DNA of 64,000 nucleotides from contig JANJXV010000016.1 of assembly GCA_024803745.1 (NCBI GenBank), forward strand, positions 40,715,001 through 40,779,000. Reading direction: 5' to 3'. Both the position numbers and the translations under genes were made by a program. The notes under the pieces were generated by a model. That model was not told where the DNA came from. It ran no database searches and saw only the letters and a list, made by a program, of their open reading frames with translations. This DNA is from Megascapheus bottae. Lineage: Eukaryota > Chordata > Mammalia > Rodentia > Geomyidae. Positions within the stretch are counted from its first letter, which is position 1. Every line of letters begins with the position of its first letter. Below are positions 21,908 through 33,947 of the stretch, in pieces.

Positions 21908-24900
21908 TACATGGCTTTCAGCCACCATCATTTGATTACTAAAATTGAGGTATTACAAATAAGTTAGAAAGCCTTATAGCAACATTAAAGGAGTTGTATT
22001 TGATAATACATAGATTAATTTTGCATATGTCCTCTGTACAAAGAATCCTTTTAAAACCCAGTGAGCACCAAAGTAAAACATTATGAGAAACAACAGGTAG
22101 CATATCAGGCACATATTGGCATTGCATAATCTCATACTATGTACTTAAGCTTTACTGGACTCAGTGGAATACATGACAAAAATCCTGCCAATAATAAATC
22201 TTAGAGTGGCTTAAAAATGTTCAGTTATTTGAGTATAATTAAAAGTACTAAAAACTAGAATTGATGGGTCTGAGACATGTATATTTCTTATCGGGGCCTC
22301 AACTTCAAAGATTTTCTATTGGGCACCAGAAATGAATATTGCACAAATTATTCTGGGATTCTGTAGAACATCACATTTTATTGACCGTCATGACAGATGA
22401 ATAATTCATGTGAAAAATGAATGAAAGGAAAATATTCAGTGTCTAAATTACACAATCATTTATGAGTTAACCAGATTAAGATAAATCAGAATAAACAAAT
22501 GGCAGAAAATAGATCTGATACACAAATGCTCATCACTTGATGATTCACACAGATAAAATTAAAATAACAGAAATTTCTCTGTTCTCCTTGCTTGCTGAGG
22601 AAGGTGGATTCTATAACTGGAATTTCCCTGCCTTCTGAGCCAGGTGATGGACCTGACCTGGGAAGGAGGCACGAGGCACTGCAATTCCTCCCACAAAGGG
22701 GAAGACACCTGGCAGAAGATCTGAAGGGCTGGGGCAGAACAGGATTTAGAAACCTGCTGACGGGGACATTGGTGTTACTGGAAAAGCATAATACAAGTAA
22801 TTTACTGCATTATGTTTTTGTATGTAATGGAAAGCCTTTGCTTCTCTCAGATGATTTAGCAAAACCTCAGTTTCTGAGTCCAGAATGAACACAGTTCAGC
22901 TCCACCCGCTATTTCTACAGAGAGCCAAGGCTTTCATCTCACAGAACTGTTGCATGAAAAGGAAATAAAGGAGACGAGGCCCTGATACATTAAAATAATT
23001 GCTTGGAAACGTTTTCAAGTTTGTTTGTGTAGGTTAACATGAAATGTATATGTAGTATATAATATATAATATATACTACTGGATGTAGTGATGATCTGAA
23101 ATACACACATATTGTAGCTTAGTAACATTGATTTGGTGTAAAAAAATGTTATAGAAGTTATCCATAGGTTTATCCACTTTTTCTATTTAGGTTAAATACA
23201 CATGTTTTGTTCAATGATTAAAATATTTTGACTTTCATAATTGTATTCAGATATTGATACACTAACAAAAATACATATTTGAGGCTCACTGAGTTTGAAA
23301 AGCAAATTTTTTTCTCTACAAAGTTCTTTCCCACCTTTTCTCTCTTTGATTTCCTTCCCCTCCCCCCTATATTTTCCCTTGGGTTTTTGTTGTTGTTGTT
23401 GTTGTTCATTTGTTTGTTTTTCAACTGTTTAGATCTGGCTCTAGGAGCAGTGAGCCAAGAAAATGCTGCTTTCTAGTCCCCAATAATGTTTTCATTGCTG
23501 ATGTCCCTTGAATGCTCTCACTGGCAAATCAAGGTAAAGGATGCCTGAACCACAGGCCACTGGCGAACAGATGCACTAAGCTGACATGACCTTAATATTA
23601 AATACTCAGCAACTCATCTACAGCTTTTCTCTGTCAAGTTTACAATGCCAAATGTTTTTCCAACTTCCATCCAGACTTTGTTACAGTTCAGTAGTGAAGT
23701 AGTGAAAATATATGTCTAGATCAGTCTAAGAGCAGAAGTTTAATTCTCAGGGATTTTTAAAAGTTAAGCCAGTGTGCTTCGTACAGTGACTGCTGTATTC
23801 AGGTTGGGGGCAGAGGTGGTGGTGGTACTTTGTGTTTGAAAGACAAATTAAATGTGTGGTATCATCACTGCTGTCAAAGTAAGCAGTTCTGAGTAGGAAC
23901 AGATTTACAGAATGAATTAATGTTCACATATGAAGAGATTAACATTCTATTTGGTCAAGCAACCTACTCTCAAAAACAGTACTTTAAATTTTTTTTATAT
24001 CACACCTACTGTGCTTCATTGAACGTTGTCCAGCTTTCCGATGATGATGTGTGTAAATTAAAGTTTTGTTAAGAATAGACCTGTCCAGTGTGTGATGGAA
24101 TGTGAGGGTCACCTTCCTGGCATCTGTGATTCTTGAAAAGGTTGAGGTGTCTGGGGGCCTCATCAAAGAGCAGAGGCCATGGCAGGAAGCATGTTGTCTA
24201 TATGTTTCATATTAGCTATATAAATTTCCCACACACATGGCTTTAAATAGAAGATATCACAAACTTTTTTTTAACAGTTTCACATTTAAAATGTTTGTAA
24301 ACTGAATATGGCTGTTCAGAATACAAATGAAGAACTGATCCTTTTAATTGGGAAAAAAATAATGGCAGATGCATTAAAAATTTCAGCATATAGTTTTGCA
24401 AAGCAGATCAATAATTATTCAATAGCCTGAAACTGGTGAAAAGATTCTGAAACAGAAAGGGATAGGTTTGTGTTGATTATGATATTTTAAAAATGGAATG
24501 AGGAATATGTCTCTTACATCAGTTAGTATTGTTGAGTATTTTTATTCTCTTGAAATTATGTATTATGTATTCCTACCAATACTGAACGAGTCGGCTTTAA
24601 AATGCTATTCTTGCAAATTTACTCAAGGAAGGAGAAATTCTTTCTTTGAAAAAGCCATAATTTTCATACACATGCTTATATCTGAAACTATTTCCAGAAT
24701 TACATTGATCAATTACATTTTATAATTATCTTTAGGTGGGTAGATATCAAGACCCTTTGGAGCTTCTCTGATACCACATACAAAATGAGCAGTGCTTTGA
24801 GTCTGGGAGCTTGTCTTTGTTCTGGATGTTCTTTTCTTTCCTCGTCTTCTGGCAGGCACATGAACTTCCAGCTTCTGTCGTGAATTATGGTGCCTTGAGC

Positions 24901-25178
24901 AGGGCCACACAGGCCTCGTTTGCTTCCTGCCTCTACAGTTGTACACAGACAGTGGGTCTTGTGGTAGATGTGTTTCTGAATTTTAAGGCATCTCTGTACT
25001 GTTTCTGTAGACTTTGTAGGCTTGAGGTGGTAATAAACTTGACAGTTTTTCTTCACTGAAAATGCAGTTAAGCACATACCTGACATTATTCTCAAATGTC
25101 AAACTATTCCACTCAAACAAAAAAAACCCCTGGATTTTCTTATTTTAATTTAATTGTAAAATATAAGACTTCTAAGTC
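21908..25178. other. Repeat-poor intronic DNA
   Basis: About 3.3 kb with no SINE or L1 recognised. It contains a TA-rich tract at 23055-23083, a (TTG)n run at 23387-23406, and a GC-richer patch at 22600-22760. ORFs of 98 codons (+, 22592-22888) and 128 codons (-, 24709-25095) lack known domains. Confidence 0.45.
23387..23406 (+). repeat. (TTG)n microsatellite
   Basis: Uninterrupted trinucleotide run, followed by imperfect tttg units. Confidence 0.9.
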
Positions 25179-25199
25179 ATATATATATGTATATATATT
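25179..25199 (+). repeat. (AT)n tract
   Basis: Short alternating AT run with one interruption. Confidence 0.85.
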
Positions 25200-25273
25200 C
25201 CAGATCAATAAACAATTTTTCAATGCTGACTTGACTCCAACTTGTCTGTGCACTGGCAGAGTGCTTGTCTGAG

Positions 25274-25391
25274 TCCAAACATGTCCCCACCATTAAATTA
25301 AACACTCATGACCACAGTGTAACACTCACTTCTACACTTAGCTCAAACACTCACTCCCGCACTTAATCCAAACTTGCATTCCCACATATGG
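25274..25391 (+). repeat. Degenerate ~24-bp tandem repeat (about five units)
   Basis: Successive units start with variants of aaacactcac, with about 21-25 bp spacing and cact/cattcc cores. Examples are aaacactcatgaccac, aacactcacttctacac and aaacactcactcccgcac. It is a diverged minisatellite. Confidence 0.6.
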
Positions 25392-25867
25392 CTGTCTCTT
25401 TCATGGTTTGGACTACTTAACCATGAAAGGGAAATTTGACAGTTTGGGCGGGGGGGGGGTTGCTATAAAATGCTGGAGAGCAAATATTTTGGATTTGTGA
25501 GCCATAAAGTCCTTTTTACAACTACTTAACTCCACTATTGGAACATAAAAGTAACCACTGCAAATCCATGAATGAGTGTGGTAGTGTTTCCATAAAACTG
25601 TTGGAACAATAAAATTCAAATTACATATAATTTACACCTGTTATGAAATTGTCTTTTTCATTTTTCAGCCAGTGTCCAAAATTCAATTCTTAGCTCTTGG
25701 AGTCATGAATAAATGTGGCCTGTGGCCTATTTTTCTATGGTTGCATAATAAATACATGGGCAATAAAGTTTAGGACTGATCTAATGAAAATTCATTAAGT
25801 CCGTGTGCATAGAATATAATGTCTTAAAGTAAATCTATTGCTACTTCCATTTTCCTTATTAAATTGT

Positions 25868-26310
25868 ATCAGCTTTAGTGAGATGTAATTAGCATATCCT
25901 ATCATTCAACCATTTTATTCAATTTAATAGTTTTCAGTTTACACACAAACCTGTGCAAATTCATCACCCAAATCTCAAATGCTTCCATTACCAGAAAAAA
26001 GAACTCCTTCAGTTTTAGTAGGAACCCTCTTTTTTATCCCCAGTCTCCTCACCCTAGCAAGCACTGGTCATTGTTTCCTAGTCATTTTATAGTCATGCTT
26101 TATAACTAATATCAGTCACTTATCACTGTTGTTAGCATAGCATATGTCCGTATTTCAGTCCTTTATATTTCTGAATAATAACATATGGTATTTCCAAAAG
26201 CATGTGTTATCTTTTTGTTTCCTTTCGACAGATGATCAGTTAGATTATTTAGATTATTTCCACTTTTGTCACGGATGACTACTACTACCCTAAGTTGTTT
26301 GTACAGAAGT
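25868..26310 (-). mobile_element. Ancient L1M-type 3' UTR (antisense)
   Basis: Follows the well-known antisense 3' UTR of old mammalian L1 (L1MC/L1ME type). It starts with agtgagatgtaattagcata, then caaacctgtgcaaattcatc. It continues with an accctagcaagcactgg block, tttctgaataataacatatg and a gattatttccactttt block. High divergence fits an insertion predating rodents. Confidence 0.72.
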
Positions 26311-26329
26311 GAAAGTTTCCCTGTGTGCT

Positions 26330-26485
26330 CAGGAAATGCGATGCTGAAAATGAACTGTGTATTTGCAGATGAGGATGAAGGAAAAAACTTGGAACGTGGC
26401 ATTGTTGAAGAAGAAGTGTACCCTTTACCTGACTTGTGTAACTGTAACCCCTCTACATCACCACAAAAATGCCAATAAAAGAAAA
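26330..26485 (+). mobile_element. L1 3' end (sense)
   Basis: Ends with gtgtaactgtaacccctcta, then catcaccac and aatgccaataaaag, the sense form of the L1 terminus seen antisense elsewhere in the window. It lies directly next to the ancient L1M copy. Confidence 0.65.
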
Positions 26486-27567
26486 TTTACCAACAAATGC
26501 ATTACTGGGTAAATTGAAATTTCACCAAATTTCTTACTAATTTCTTACTTCCTAATTGCATTCCATTTTGGTCTTACAACTTTTCATAATTTCACTAATA
26601 TTAAATTGGTACTAAGACTACTTACTGATGTTGAGCACAGAGAAAGCCTACCTGAAAAGGCACCTTTCTTTTTATGCTTACAAAATTGTGATTCTACTTG
26701 TTTTAGCTGGCTGAATTCTATTCCATTGGAGAATTTTAAGCTTGTTGGTGACATAGTCAGAGAAGTTAAATTCCAGTATGAGAGATGCATTTTACAGATG
26801 CAGAAACTAAGGTTGTGATGCACAAATTAAATTATGAATATCTGGCAAACTAAGGACGCCGAGTGAGAAGCTGTTTTCTATCTTGCCTTCCCAGTTACTA
26901 TTATATACATAAAAATATTCTATTTTTTCAGAATATGAAATAAGAGGATATATAATTTGCCAATAATTTAATAAATACTAGGCTTTCAGGTCCCAGTGAA
27001 TTGGTGTGGGGAGAATGTTGATTCCATTCTTGGCAGTTATCCAGAAGATTCCCTGAAGTACAGCTTAACCCTCGTTGCTAGTAAACCTGCTTCTCCAAGG
27101 AAAGCTCTAATCTTGGCAGCTGTTACAGCGCCAGTGAACTGTAAATAGCCCTGCGTCCATGCTTGTACTCATTCAGGCTTTCTATTTTAATGTGAAGTTT
27201 AATAAAATTGGATCTCCCTAGACTGAGTATCCATCATCTAGGCTGAAGTCCCATCCAGATCTCATTAATTAATCTTGAGCACAATCATGCATTATGTTTC
27301 ATTGCTCAGCCCTCTCCTGGGTTGAAATGATTAAAATAGAATCCCTTAAGAACAGTTGGCAGAACTTGTTCAGTAATTCAGTATCACCTTTCTCCATGAA
27401 AGGAGAAAACAAAAGTGAATTTCTTTGCTCTGACAGATCCAGAGAGCAAAGTAGACTCTAGCAGTATAAGATGGACCCGGAACTGCACAGATTATCTGAG
27501 CAAAATCACCTGCATTCTGGAATGTCTGATCTTTGAGGTCACAACTTGTAGTGGCATGGTCTATTAG
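26486..27567. other. Repeat-free intronic DNA
   Basis: No repeat recognised. 27040-27400 is a candidate conserved non-coding element (see findings). Confidence 0.45.
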
Positions 27568-27669
27568 TTCCCCCCTCTCTCTTTCTCCCTCCCTCCTTCC
27601 CTCCCTCCCCCTTCCTCTCTTCCTTTCTCTCTTTCTCTCTTCTCTCTTCCTCTTTCTCTGTTCTCTTCC
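27568..27669 (+). repeat. Pyrimidine-rich (CT/CCCT) tract
   Basis: About 100 bases of nearly pure C/T. The Leu/Ser-rich 67-codon ORF overlapping it is an artefact of the tract. Confidence 0.93.
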
Positions 27670-29906
27670 ACTTTTAACCCACTTTCACATGTGTATACTA
27701 TCCCATAAGTCCTCCCATGCAATAAAAAGAAATTAAATTATAAACTATTTATTTACTGCCTAAAGTGAATGTTATCTGTCCATTAGACTCATGTTTAAGA
27801 CAAGTCTTTTGAGGTTCTTGTTTGAATATATAAATTTTTTTTTAGTCCTTTGAGTTTGGTTATAGACTTTATTTTTTTTATTTTAAAAGATTTTATTAAC
27901 ACTGATTTTTACATCATATTTCAACTGTCATATTTAACAAACAAGTATTCAAGAAGGGTATCTCTATATGTAATCACTGGCACATAGATTTTAGAACACA
28001 ATTGAAATTAAGCTGAGAATTTGTATGTCATAGATACATATTGATCTACATAATATAACGTTATGTCTATAGAGTATATATCTCATCACAGATTTTTATG
28101 TCTATGTAGTTATATTTATATCTTCAAGACCACGTCCATAACCTTGGATACCTAAATATTGAGTCATCACTCTTGTACTCTTTGGATTATAGATTTTATT
28201 TTTAAAAGTGAAACTTTTAGATTTCTTTCTCTTTCACTCCTAACCAAGAATGCCTTTCAGTGCTTTATGAATCTGTTTTGTCTGTTTTATTTACTTTCCC
28301 AGAGCCAGCACTATTTCATACCTTAGAGTCTAATCTTGTACTCACTCGTCAACGCAATGCAAATGATATTCTCCAAAGTAGGATTCCTGTCTGTCAGAGC
28401 AATCTTCATTCCTTCCACCGTGGACACGAATGCGTGTGGAGTCTCAGCAATCACAAGCTTCTATAACAGAGAACTCCGTGACATAATAATCATGTGTTCT
28501 TTGTCCCAAATACCTCTCAGATTTTCTTCCTTGAAACTCTGGTTGACACGAAGATTTCCAACAGAAAACAGTCCTTTTCCTACTTAGCAGTATTTGGAGG
28601 GTTTCTATGTCGGCTCCTACAGGTAATCTTCTTTGTCCTCAACATAACACCCGGAAGAACCTTAAATGACAGATAAATAATGATTAACCAGCCCTCCCAA
28701 AACTGTTGGGGAGGAAGTGCCAGACACAAACACAGATTAGAGATTCTCCAGTCCAGTGCTCAAGGCCCTCCACCATGCCTGTCTACACAGCACGTGTGTC
28801 ACCCACACTGCCACACGGGAACCAGAGAAGCGGTTTTCTGCTGTGCCGTGAATCCCACCAGATGGGTCTCTGCCCCAGTCACCTTCTCTAACCCTCCCTC
28901 CCTCTCCACACTGGCTCATGATCCCACAGGCCACAGTCACCTCTTGGGGTCCAGCACATTTGAAAGCTTTGGGCTGGCATTCATCCCATCCTTCTCATCC
29001 CTAAAGTCTTTCATTCCCGAAGTCGGCCATTTCCAAGTTTAAGTCCTCATCATCACTCAGTCTGTTTTTACTCTCCTCCTTGCTGAGGTCATACGATGTT
29101 TTGTTCTCAATGAAAAGCCCGTGTTGGTGTGGAGGATATTGTCATGCTCCTCTTCAAAGTGTTTGAGACACTGTTCCATGCTAAAGTGTCCCTTTGAGCC
29201 AGAGTGTCGGTAGCCTCTGTCATGTGCTGGCATTCCAGAGAGAAGGGTGGACGTCAGGGGCTGGCCTGTGCAATTGGGGTCTGTAAGGAGAGGTTCTCTT
29301 GTCCACAGCCAGGAGACCTTATGTGCAGGGAACTGGAAAGAAGGAACTTGCTCAGCTTGGCTCTTTGCCATTGGTTTAGCCATTTTTCAATCCTGTAAGA
29401 AATAAATGTCTGATGCTTAAGCCACACAATCTGTGTAATATGTTGATGACAGTCTGAAAATAGATAAGCGTGCTTTTCTGTTTTCACAGGGAGCTCTGGT
29501 GCCTTTTTTTTTTTTTATAGTCAGCTACCTGGGGGAGAAGCATATTTATTAAGAGACTTCAGCAAAGGGCTTTAATCCTCACAGCAGGACATTGTGCTTG
29601 ATGGCTCCACCCTGGAACGACTGCTGCTAACCCTGGAAGGGAGAAATTTCCTCCTTTTATAGAAAAGTGATGAGACAAGTTCATGTGGGAAAATGGAGAG
29701 GTGGAGGCTAACCTTGGGAGAAATGGGGGTGAGGGGAGAGTTTGAGCGAGATGCACTGTAATCACAAACTGCAAGTTGAGTGGAAACTCCTTTATATAGC
29801 TACCTGAGATGAGCATGTTTAAAACTCACAAAAAAGTGAAAATGGAGGCTGCTCTATCAATTCTTTTGGGGTGTACATAGACTTATCTGTCAGCCATAGC
29901 AATGAG
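27670..29906. other. Unassigned intronic DNA
   Basis: AT-rich to about 28.2 kb, then noticeably GC-richer from 28.7 to 29.4 kb. Several ORFs of 60-120 codons overlap in the GC-richer part. A possible processed pseudogene of unknown parent lies on the minus strand at 29001-29260 (see findings). A T-run is at 29504-29516. Confidence 0.4.
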
Positions 29907-29944
29907 ACACACACACACACACACGCACACACACACACACACAC
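29907..29944 (+). repeat. (AC)n microsatellite
   Basis: Dinucleotide run with one G interruption at 29925. Confidence 0.96.
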
Positions 29945-30614
29945 CCCTGGATAAATCAGGTGGCAGTTTCCTAGATAAAACAGGTAATTATTTTCATTTA
30001 ATGCACATTCGCTGATGATAACATGAAGCGATTTCTGGAAATTTAATTACTTTAAAATTGCAATTTCGATGGTAGTTAAATATTCAAAGAAGTAAGTTGT
30101 TGTTGTTTTTTCCCCAAAAGAATGGCTTTATAGGACATCAGTTTCAAAGTCTGTCCATTCAGAAACAAATAAAGATAACTTGAAAGGTGGCAATTTGTGA
30201 TACCCTAAAGGAAATAAGAAACATAAATAAACTATACTCATAACTCTCTTTTAGTTACGAATGGCTAAAACAAAGATCAAAGCCCTCTACACTATATGAA
30301 AAACTGTTTCAAATTTATTTTAAATTGTAAGGTATGTATGATTAAGCGGAGGGTTCATATAATATTGTTCATTAATGAATAACTCCAATATTAACTCAAA
30401 ATTAGTTCTGACAGTTTTTTCTATTACAGCCATTTCCATTGTATCCTCATTATCCTTCAAAAATTATTTTTAGCGTGGCTTGTCATGTCTTCTAAAATGC
30501 AGAAAGACTCATGTCTAACAATATGCCAACAGATTTTTTTCTTTTCAGTCAAATGGAATAAAAATAAAGTACTAAGCATTATTTCATTGAAAAGGATAAA
30601 AATGCAATGGTTCG
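29945..30614. other. Unassigned intronic DNA
   Basis: AT-rich unique-looking sequence without recognised repeats. Confidence 0.4.
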
Positions 30615-30809
30615 AGGCTGGGAGTTTGACCTAGTGGTAGAGTGCTTGCCTAGCATGCATGAAGACCCAGGTTCGATTCCCCCCAGTACCACATATATAG
30701 GAAAGCTGGAAATGCTACTGTGGCTCAAGGGTTAGAGTTCGAGCCTTGAGGAAAGCTCAAGAACAGTGCTCAGGCTCTGGGTTTAAGCCCCAGGACCGGC
30801 AAAAAAAAA
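30615..30809 (+). mobile_element. IDL-Geo SINE
   Basis: Dimer starting ggctgggagtttgacctagt and ending aggaccggcaaaaaaaaa. Flanks resemble an imperfect duplication (aaatgcaatggttc to the left, aaatgtaatgattc to the right). Confidence 0.92.
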
Positions 30810-31181
30810 TGTAATGATTCATATTATGCAAATATAATTATTAATCTGACAATTGCAGTATAGAAACTTTAGTAACAGTTTCATTTAAATTAATATGAAA
30901 AATTCTTTTTAGAATATATTATATATAAACCAAATCACTATTTTATTTCAGTCCCAAGTAGAAATATTATGTACTTATGTAGAGATTATATTGAAGTCTA
31001 AAGTTTACATCCTTGCTAAAGTAGACTGCTGTTTCCTTATATTTCCATTGGATTTCAAAAATCTAGGAAATTTTCTAAATTACTGAGTTTTTATTGTTTC
31101 ACAAAAAGATGTTTGGAATCTGGAGTTTGTATTAACTCTTAGAAACTGAGTGTGTATTATGTATTATGTACGTGTCTATAT
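30810..31181. other. Unassigned AT-rich intronic DNA
   Basis: No feature recognised. Confidence 0.4.
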
Positions 31182-31283
31182 GAGAGAGAGAAAGAATGAG
31201 AAAGAAAGATTGAGAACAGAGAAGAAGAGGGAGAGGGACAGAGAGAGGAAGAGGGGAAAGGAGAAGGGGAGAAGGAGAGAGTG
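31182..31283 (+). repeat. Purine-rich (GA/GGGA) tract
   Basis: About 100 bases of almost pure A/G. Confidence 0.93.
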
Positions 31284-33364
31284 GAATTGGGAGATTAAAT
31301 AGCACCACTCATCCAAGAATGTCTTTTGTTATTCAATTCTACTTTCAAAGAATTATTTTTCCTTTAGGGTAGAGAAAGTCATGTTTTGATCTTGACTATA
31401 TTGTGGATATATGGGATGTGATATAATTTTATATAGAGCTATACCACTGAAAACTTCCATTCTCAGTCATCTATAGTAACTAAAATATTTTAAAGAAAAT
31501 GGACCATATTGTAACTGATCATATGTTCATAGGGACCTATACTTCCTTGCATACTAAAAATACAGTTTTTGTATATTTCAGTGTAGTTTTGTGTATTTAA
31601 AGTAGTTGTTCTGTGGGGTTGAGAATTTTGCCTCCGTCTTGGAAACTGCAGTGTCTTTGCCTAATTGTCTTTCAATAAAGGCTTTTGTATTTTGTTATAA
31701 TGTAATCAAATCCACTAACTTAAGAGTCTCTGCCTAATTCCTTCTGGGAAAAAAGGAAGATAGAGTAAGATATAATTTTAAGAAAAAATTTTGTGTATGC
31801 TCATTGACTTTCACAAAGTAAAATACCCATGCTCTTACCGAATTCTGTGTAGAATGTAATGTCTTTTACAAAGGTCCTTTAGCAAGTATTAAGTAAGGTA
31901 ATTTGCATTATAGTGCTCATTTTTAGCATACACACACATATATATATATCTTCAATAAATCTAGAAAATAAGAAATTAAACACATTTGCAAAACATTTTC
32001 AAAGTTCACTCACCTATTAGAACTGATTTTTGTGTCTAGTGAGCAATTAAGTATATTCTTTATTTTATCCTGCCCTTTATTTACCACACATCAAATCTGC
32101 ATAGTCTTGATTATTTTTCTTTCATTGTAAGTCTCTAGTTGAAGGTAAAACCCTTTATCTCATCCTCCTTTAGTCTCTGTCAGGATTGTATATTTGTAAA
32201 GTTGCACAAAATGTCTTGTAAGGGTTTTGGTAAAATTGCATTTATAGATTAGTATGAGTAGAATCAATGTGAATCATTGTGTGGTTCATATATCTTCTCA
32301 GTTACTTAGGACTTTCATATCTTCCTCAAAAGTTAGGTATATTTTTCTATGATAGTCTTAATGACTTTTTTTAAGATTTATAACTACATTTTACATTTTC
32401 AATTTCATTGTAAAATGTATATATTCTTTTTAAATTTCCACATCTTTGATGCTGAAGAGGAAAGCAATAGATTTCTATATAATAAAATTCTTAGGTTCAA
32501 CTAATATTCTGAAATCTCTGTTACTCTTTTTTAACTGGTAGATCTCAGAGAATCTTTTTAAATGCATTTTAAAGTTGTTATTAAGATGTTGTACAAAGGG
32601 TAATCATTTCTGAAATTTCTATTATTCTCATACTTTCACATGAATTCACCTGTTTTATAATGTTTATTATTTTCATAAGTAATGACATAGTTGGTGTGCT
32701 TTCAACTTTCTCAATCACTGTGTAATGTCTTTGTCCTTAGTGTATGAGCTTGCTAGTATTTATAGTAGCTGGTTAGCTATGTGTACTTTATCATAATGAT
32801 CATTTCTATCATGTTATTGTGTTTAAATACTCTGTTCTTAAACAGTAATTTCACACTTCCGTGGGCCATACTAAAAGGTAAATATCTTGAGTTATACAGA
32901 CTTTTAAGCAAAAGAAGAAAACAATTTAGAGTAATAAGATCATGATGAGCTTTAAATATCATTATAATAAATCTGTGGATTGTAGAACATAATAGATTGA
33001 TACCTACATAGTTGTGAGTGACAGAAAATGTTATCTAAAAATTATTGTATTATCAATTAAGTATCATTCCAAATATCAGTTCAGTAGTCATACTTTACAG
33101 AGAATTATGGTATATACAATAAATTTTTTAAATTAAATACAAAATTCTTCCCAAGACTCGATGGACCAGATAATTAATGAGCATAAGATCAAGAATGTAA
33201 GAATGCTACAATCCTTCCTTAAAACAAGAACTTGAAAGAATATCTATTTGATATTGAGCAAATAGTGAATTCAGTGATGTTTATATAACGTAGTCAGTTC
33301 TAAACAGAATTTAGATAACAGAATTTATTATGTTAAAATACGGATAAAAGTGAAATCTTCTAAA

Positions 33365-33366
<2 letters not shown>
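31284..33366. other. Unassigned AT-rich intronic DNA
   Basis: Very AT-rich. Parts of 32.1-32.8 kb look like heavily diverged antisense L1, but no diagnostic motif is clear enough to call. 31600-31690 ends in a polyadenylation-like caataaagg, possibly an LTR remnant. Confidence 0.35.

Positions 33367-33417
<51 letters not shown>
33367..33417 (+). repeat. (TG)25 microsatellite at a SINE tail
   Basis: Uninterrupted dinucleotide run directly abutting the 3' side of the antisense SINE that starts at 33418. Confidence 0.97.
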
Positions 33418-33419
<2 letters not shown>

Positions 33420-33640
33420 GGTGGGTGAGTCAATACTGGAACTTGAATTCAGTGCCTGTGCACTGTCCCTTAGCTTTCTTACTCAAAGTTGGTGCTCTAT
33501 CACAGCTCTACTTCTGACACTTTGACGGTTAATTGTGGATTAAGATCTCACATGCTTTCCTTTTCTGGCTGAGTTTGAAGTCTTGCCATTGGATCTCAGT
33601 TTCCTGGGGAGCTAGAGATTATAGTCATAGGTCAAAGTGG
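33418..33640 (-). mobile_element. Composite SINE: 7SL-like + Geo (antisense)
   Basis: Antisense Geo half (aacttgaattcagtgcctgt), degraded linker (ggttaattgtggattaag) and antisense 7SL-like half (ggatctcagtttcctgggga). Confidence 0.82.
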
Positions 33641-33911
33641 CCCAGCTAAATATATCTTGTTACAACTAAAGGTTCAAAGAAAATATTTTGCTCTTAAGTA
33701 TTCTTAGCTTTTCGAAAATACATCTCTATTACTTGGTTTGATTATCGATCCACTTTTTCATGTTATAATGACAGAGCTATACATTGGTTAATTTAAAAAT
33801 CATGGCTGTTTCTAGCTGGTAGAACTCTCCTGGGTCAGTTTCTATATTCTCTATATTTTTATGTGCTTGAAAATCTGTACAACTAGAATCATTTTTTTAA
33901 ATCATGAAAGA

Positions 33912-33913
<2 letters not shown>
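33641..33913. other. Unassigned intronic DNA
   Basis: No feature recognised. Confidence 0.4.

Positions 33914-33946
<33 letters not shown>
33914..33946 (+). repeat. (TG)16 microsatellite at a SINE tail
   Basis: Uninterrupted run abutting the 3' end of the antisense SINE at 33947. Confidence 0.97.

Positions 33947-33947
<1 letters not shown>

Noticed and set aside
24709..25095. 128-codon minus-strand ORF
   Set aside because: No recognisable domain or family. Overlapping ORFs on the other strand are of similar quality, and there is no poly-A tract or splice support. Kept as unassigned rather than called a gene or pseudogene.
25274..25391. CRISPR-like array
   Set aside because: Units are diverged and contiguous, with no constant repeat and unique spacers, in a mammalian intron.
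29057..29383. 108-codon minus-strand ORF as an intact gene
   Set aside because: Protein-like words continue in a different frame past its end, so at best it is a broken pseudogene fragment. Reported only as a finding.
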